Shown piece by piece: positions 28,107 to 31,194 of a stretch of DNA of 31,194 bases. The number at the start of each line of letters is the position of its first letter. Position 1 is the stretch's first letter. Made by a program: the position numbers and the translations under genes. The notes below the pieces were generated by a model. That model did not search any database. It saw only the letters and a list, made by a program, of their open reading frames with translations, and was not told the DNA's origin. This DNA comes from UBA11710 sp049287025 (lineage in GTDB: Bacteria; Patescibacteriota; Patescibacteriia; Magasanikbacterales; UBA922), in the NCBI GenBank assembly GCA_049287025.1, contig JBAQFA010000054.1, forward strand, positions 1 to 31,194. Direction: 5' to 3'.

Positions 28107-29045
28107 CTAAATCGTCATCTCCCTAACATAATTTTCCAGCATCTCTTGAGTTTTTTTAACTCGTTGGCTTTCAGGATCTTTGGAAAAAGCAGAATATAAT
28201 TTTTTTACAGCAATCAACATACCTTCTAACTGGATACGATCATGATGATTTTCTGGTAAAGATTTAAATGATTGATAGCCCTCAATTAATTTTGGCATAT
28301 GCTCATCACCATTTTTATATCTGAAATATGCTAAATCATACACTGGACTGGCGCCACGCATATCACCAAAATCAATAATTCCTGTATATTTTCCATCCTT
28401 ACTAAAGATGTGTGACAAATCCATATCGCCATGATTTAAAACCGCTTGGTCACAACTTAGTAAGGCCATATGTTTTTCAATTTTTTGTTTTATCACATCG
28501 GCTATTTCTGGACTAACGACACTTCCTGTTTGCAATTTCCCTAAAATTTTATCAATTTTATATAAAGTCAATTCTTCATTATTCTCAAAAGGCGCTTCCA
28601 AATCATTTTGATCAGATTCACTTGTTTGAACTTTACCAAAACCTCTAACTGGCACACTATTAATGCGAGCCAAGTCTGCACCAGCAGAAAACATTACTTG
28701 ATCAAAGTTATGCCCTTCATTTTCGTGTGTTTGAGTTTCCAAATCTGTACCACCGATTTCTTCTACAACCATATAAGGAGAACCTAATTCCGCACTGTCA
28801 TCGGCTGAATTAACTACTGTGGGCACATTTGCACTTTTCTCTCTCATTAATTTATGAGCCAATGTTTGAGTAGTAGCACTTTCGCCTTCCTTCATAATGC
28901 GCAAGAAAAATATTTTTCCTTCACGTTCCAATTTAAAAACATTTGTAGACACTCCAGATTCCACGCGTGAAAAATGACAGTCTTTAAAACCATGGTCATG
29001 TAAAAATGCCGCCACTTTTTCTTCATCTATTATTTCTCTAGCCAT
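28107..29045 (-). CDS. Aminoglycoside phosphotransferase (APH)-fold kinase
   Basis: 312 residues with the protein-kinase-like APH fold. N-lobe: VSTNVFKLE and FFLRIMKEG with the likely ATP-anchoring lysine. Catalytic loop: LNHGDMDLSHI with His205 and Asp207; the canonical HGDLHPGN carries Asn seven residues after His, and here that place is His212. Metal-binding IIDFGDM with Asp225. A full N- and C-lobe are present, and the segment PVYDLAYFRY fits the family. Substrates of such kinases include sugars, choline or small metabolites as well as drugs, so resistance cannot be inferred. It is transcribed away from the divergent tRNA-Glu. Confidence 0.87.
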   Translation of the reverse strand: MAREIIDEEKVAAFLHDHGFKDCHFSRVESGVSTNVFKLEREGKIFFLRIMKEGESATTQTLAHKLMREKSANVPTVVNSADDSAELGSPYMVVEEIGGTDLETQTHENEGHNFDQVMFSAGADLARINSVPVRGFGKVQTSESDQNDLEAPFENNEELTLYKIDKILGKLQTGSVVSPEIADVIKQKIEKHMALLSCDQAVLNHGDMDLSHIFSKDGKYTGIIDFGDMRGASPVYDLAYFRYKNGDEHMPKLIEGYQSFKSLPENHHDRIQLEGMLIAVKKLYSAFSKDPESQRVKKTQEMLENYVREMTI

Positions 29046-29187
29046 AATATTTTATTAAATTATCTTGATTATCCACTCATTAATTTGTGAATTTTTAAAA
29101 AACTCTACACAATTTCATCAATTACTTTACCATGCAATCATTTTTTGGTCAAAAAATATGCTTGTGGAAAGTTATCCATATTTCTTA

Positions 29188-29216
29188 TTGACTTATTTTA
29201 TTAGGTATAGTATAAT
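29188..29216 (+). promoter_or_regulatory. Promoter of tRNA-Glu
   Basis: TTGACT (29188-29193), 17 nt, TATAAT (29211-29216). The predicted start is about 9 nt before the mature tRNA 5' end at 29232. Confidence 0.85.
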
Positions 29217-29231
29217 TTTGTCGTCTTAGAT

Positions 29232-29306
29232 GGCCCGTTCGTCTAATGGCTAGGACATCAGGTTTTCATTCTGAGAATAGGAGTTCGATTCTCCTACGGG
29301 CTACCA
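29232..29306 (+). tRNA. tRNA-Glu (TTC), CCA encoded
   Basis: Acceptor GGCCCGT / ACGGGCT (first pair G-U), D arm with TCTAATGGCTAGGAC, anticodon loop TTTTCAT giving TTC, T arm AGGAGTTCGATTCTCCT, discriminator A and an encoded CCA at 29304-29306. Unlike tRNA-Tyr and tRNA-Thr here it has genomic CCA. The 3' end belongs to the 85-bp inverted repeat, and the minus strand of the T arm and anticodon arm encodes the C-terminus of the serine recombinase. Confidence 0.95.
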
Positions 29307-30771
29307 AGTTAACACAAAAGCTTTTTTCGGACAATAACGACCAAGGAAATTGCGCGAACCCTCGCGCTTTTTTCGTTTCGAGGATAAGGTTCGAGCCGAA
29401 GATTTTTCTCGCGAGGACCTTTTTGTCACACAAATTGCTGCCCGTCGCTATTTCGCTCGCAGTTCTAGCGGAATTTATCCACTCTTTCATGGGTTCGAGC
29501 CGGTTATCCTGCTTTTGTTCAATCCGGATAATCTGCTCTTCCAAAGTCTTTTTTTCGCTCATGAGTTTAGCCTTCTCCGACCTATAGATTTCCGGTTCAA
29601 TATCCTGATCCAGATAGCCGGAAAGGAGTGTTTGCAAACGCGACTTAAGAGCTCGGATTTTGTCCGAGGTCCTTTGAACAAAAGCAACGGAAGATTGGGC
29701 AGAATCTTTTTTATCTTCCTCTAACATTTTTAACATTTTTTCTGACCAGTCTTCCGGCACAGTAAATTTTTGAATAAGTTCAGATAACTGCTGATCCAAT
29801 TCTTCCTCCCGAATATATGACTGAGTGCAAGATTGAACTTTAGACTTTTTAGTACAGCGGTAATAGACATAATGCCGGCCGCTCTTTTTATGCTTTTCTT
29901 CAGCAGTTATCATCATATTGCATTCTCCACATTTGAAAAGTCCGCAGAGGGCTTTAGGCTCATTCTTTAATTTGTATTGCGGACGACTCCGACCGTGGAG
30001 CACTTCTTGAACCTCATCAAAAAGTTGCTTGGAGATAATCGGCTGGTGTTTGCCTTCATAAATTTCTTTACCATATTTAAAATGGCCATAATAGAAAGGA
30101 TTAGAAAGTATGAAGGTTGCCCGCTTACGGTGGAATCTCTTTCCGTTCTTGGTGGTAATACCATTGCGCTCAAAAAACGAAGTAATATCTTCAAGCCTCG
30201 AGACCCCTTTGGCATACATCTCATACGCCATTCGGACTATCTCACCTTTTTTCTTATCCACCACTACCGTCTTAGTCCGAATATCATTCGTGTATCCCAC
30301 GGGCGCGAGGCTTGGATATATTCCGTTTCTTACTTTTTGACGCAATCCTCGTTTAACATTTTCGGAAAGAGAGTCCACATAATATTTACTTTGACCAAAA
30401 GAAATATTGAGCATAAACTTGCCTTGCGAAGTGGGTTCAAACCAGAACTGTGGGAATTTGAGGGCTTGAATTTTACCAATATCCAAGAAATATATAATCC
30501 GACCGCCATCTACTGAATTTCTAGCCAAGCGGTCGGGATGCCAAGCTAAAATTCCCTGGGCTTCGCCTTGCTCTAGCTTTTCTATCATTTCATTAAAGAT
30601 CGGACGGCCAGGAATTTTAGCGGTGCGCTTTTCAATAAAGACTTCTTGAATAATTAAGCCCTCACGTTTAGCAAATTCCCGCAGTTCGGTGATCTGGGCT
30701 TCAATGCTCAAGATTTGTTTATCCTCCACGTCCGTTGACTTGCGGGCATAGAGAAAAAATTTTTGTTCCAT
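29266..30771 (-). CDS. Large serine recombinase (site-specific integrase) docked on tRNA-Glu
   Basis: 501 residues. Resolvase catalytic domain about 1-145, with YARKSTD (nucleophile Ser12, Arg10) and the HPDRLARNSVDGG motif (Arg81, Arg84); recombinase domain about 155-255 (PVGYTND, KNGKRFHRKRATFILSNPFYYG); zinc ribbon with Cys281, Cys284, Cys306 and Cys315; then a coiled-coil-like helix (about 345-425). It cuts and joins DNA at att sites through a 5' phosphoserine. The last residues, from VARRRIELLFSE to the stop, are encoded by the antisense of tRNA-Glu. This tRNA-derived tail suggests the element inserted at the tRNA 3' end so that host sequence completes the protein. ATG at 30771 is preceded by AT-rich sequence and the interleaved inverted repeats. 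Confidence 0.95.
   Translation of the reverse strand: MEQKFFLYARKSTDVEDKQILSIEAQITELREFAKREGLIIQEVFIEKRTAKIPGRPIFNEMIEKLEQGEAQGILAWHPDRLARNSVDGGRIIYFLDIGKIQALKFPQFWFEPTSQGKFMLNISFGQSKYYVDSLSENVKRGLRQKVRNGIYPSLAPVGYTNDIRTKTVVVDKKKGEIVRMAYEMYAKGVSRLEDITSFFERNGITTKNGKRFHRKRATFILSNPFYYGHFKYGKEIYEGKHQPIISKQLFDEVQEVLHGRSRPQYKLKNEPKALCGLFKCGECNMMITAEEKHKKSGRHYVYYRCTKKSKVQSCTQSYIREEELDQQLSELIQKFTVPEDWSEKMLKMLEEDKKDSAQSSVAFVQRTSDKIRALKSRLQTLLSGYLDQDIEPEIYRSEKAKLMSEKKTLEEQIIRIEQKQDNRLEPMKEWINSARTASEIATGSNLCDKKVLARKIFGSNLILETKKARGFAQFPWSLLSEKSFCVNLVARRRIELLFSE
29302..29386. repeat. Left copy of 85-bp inverted repeat
   Basis: Identical to the reverse complement of 30986-31070 except for one base (29367, C here, T there). 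It starts within the tRNA-Glu 3' end (TACCA) and contains the tRNA terminator. The minus strand also encodes the recombinase residues between about QFPWSLLSEK and FCVNLV. Confidence 0.95.
29352..29373 (+). terminator. Intrinsic terminator of tRNA-Glu, within the recombinase gene
   Basis: A stem GCGCGA / TCGCGC with loop ACCC, followed by six T. It terminates plus-strand transcription from tRNA-Glu; on the other strand the same bases encode the residues ARGFA of the recombinase. Confidence 0.85.
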
Positions 30772-30803
30772 ATATTTTTATTTAAAAATATAAATTAAAT
30801 TTA

Positions 30804-30902
30804 AATAGCCGCCCTGGGGCTACCAACCCAAAAGAAAAGATTCTTAAGGATTGCCCAAGACGGCTATTAAAAAAATCTTTTCTTATAATATGGGTTGGTA
30901 GC
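30804..30902. repeat. Two interleaved inverted repeats upstream of the recombinase
   Basis: Pair A: 30804-30818 (AATAGCCGCCCTGGG) with 30854-30868 (CCCAAGACGGCTATT), 13 of 15 positions complementary. Pair B: 30819-30842 (GCTACCAACCCA then AAAGAAAAGATT) with 30874-30902, complementary apart from six extra bases. The order is A-B-A'-B', so the two hairpins exclude each other when fully formed. GGGCTACCAA inside it (30817-30826) matches the tRNA-Glu 3' end exactly. Confidence 0.85.
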
Positions 30903-30985
30903 GATATTAGTATAACATACTTTTAAAAGAATGAAAATTTTTATCGCCAAACACACAATCACTTTTTCAATCACACGGGCAGCAA

Positions 30986-31070
30986 TATCCTCGAAACGAA
31001 AAAAACGCGAGGGTTCGCGCAATTTCCTTGGTCGTTATTGTCCGAAAAAAGCTTTTGTGTTAACTTGGTA
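30986..31070. repeat. Right copy of 85-bp inverted repeat
   Basis: Reverse complement of 29302-29386 with a single difference. On the plus strand it reads as the recombinase C-terminal segment ending SFCVNLV, so it is a duplicated piece of a recombinase 3' end in opposite orientation. Confidence 0.95.
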
Positions 31071-31160
31071 TCAACATACACCCAGGCTCGGACATTCTTT
31101 GAGAACCAGCCACTCAGTAAACAGCCAACTCTGGAGGTAGTCTTTCCGAACCAGTTTCAT

Positions 31161-31190
31161 AAAACTTTGCACAAATCTGTGCAAAGTTTT
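31161..31190. terminator. Perfect 13-bp hairpin at window edge
   Basis: AAAACTTTGCACA / TGTGCAAAGTTTT with loop AATC. The 3' arm ends in TTTT on both strands, so it is a bidirectional intrinsic terminator candidate or a repeat-element end. Confidence 0.7.
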
Positions 31191-31194
31191 GACA

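Larger units (their letters stand above)
30977..31194 (+). pseudogene. Recombinase 3'-end fragment with a different tail
   Basis: In plus-strand frame (starting near GGC at 30977) this reads GSNILETKKTRGFAQF, then on through SFCVNLV, continuing after the repeat as STYTQARTFFENQPLSKQPT and running open to the window edge. The intact recombinase has GSNLILETKKARGFAQF at this place, so similarity continues a few codons beyond the 85-bp repeat. No start or catalytic domain lies upstream, so it is a gene fragment, or the alternative tail that a segment inversion would attach. Confidence 0.6.

Noticed and set aside
28107..29045. Antibiotic resistance gene
   Set aside because: The APH fold covers many small-molecule kinases, and the HGD loop here lacks the usual Asn; no evidence points to drug substrates.
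29069..29180. DnaA-box-like TTATCCACT (29069-29077) and TTATCCATA (29172-29180)
   Set aside because: Only two near-matches in an AT-rich spacer, with no dnaA/dnaN nearby; TTATCCCCA near 7851 shows how often such matches arise by chance.
30931..31140. 69-codon plus-strand frame at the right end
   Set aside because: It is out of frame with the recombinase-derived sequence and lacks a ribosome site; the similarity is in another frame.

Overview
The window looks like a chromosomal segment of a Candidate Phyla Radiation (Patescibacteria, Parcubacteria-like) bacterium. The evidence is the AT-rich coding sequence (about one third G+C in hand-counted stretches), short tightly packed genes, a DUF4012 protein, a GIY-YIG mini-protein beside a tRNA, two tRNAs without encoded CCA, a reduced tsaB, and many short palindromic repeats between and inside genes. 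TGA is used as a stop (for example at 20640 and 29266), so the ordinary bacterial code fits better than the UGA=Gly code of some relatives. The lineage call is an inference from content, not from a tree.

Layout. 1-1600: mutM, a tRNA-Tyr, a GIY-YIG gene, a palindrome-riddled 5' fragment of a second tRNA-Tyr, and tRNA-Thr. 1588-7602: a minus-strand series with glyS, three small unknown proteins, an M16 peptidase, tpiA and a TPR membrane protein. 7603-7982: a non-coding region with two back-to-back near-consensus promoters, one for a compact glycine T-box leader upstream of glyS, the other for an isolated GC-rich orphan gene (7983-8345). 8467-22074: a long minus-strand run: tsaB, a PEP-swivel protein, acyP, a transglutaminase-like protein, a membrane glycosyltransferase, a DUF4012 protein, mreB, a family-4 glycosyltransferase, a MazG-like enzyme, holB, an Asp-box lipoprotein, frr and dtd. 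22175-26663: an HTH regulator, a large membrane protein with a beta-propeller-like tail, and a secreted unknown protein. 26792-28033: rplJ-rplL with a textbook L10 leader. 28107-31194: a phosphotransferase, tRNA-Glu, and a large serine recombinase whose 3' end is read antisense through the tRNA, flanked by an 85-bp inverted repeat.

How the genes fit together. Most are housekeeping (translation, ribosome recycling, DNA repair, replication clamp loading, triose phosphate metabolism) or envelope-shape genes (mreB with two glycosyltransferases, DUF4012 and a transglutaminase-like protein). Mobility shows at three scales: a recombinase docked on tRNA-Glu; a GIY-YIG gene framed by tRNA-Tyr copies; and short palindromic elements, several inserted in frame into protein genes (three related copies in one glycosyltransferase, one in dtd), much like Rickettsia palindromic elements. 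The most notable signals are these in-frame insertions, the recombinase/tRNA-Glu inverted repeat with interleaved inverted repeats upstream, the tRNA-Tyr/GIY-YIG arrangement, the GC-rich orphan cassette, and the compact glycine T-box.
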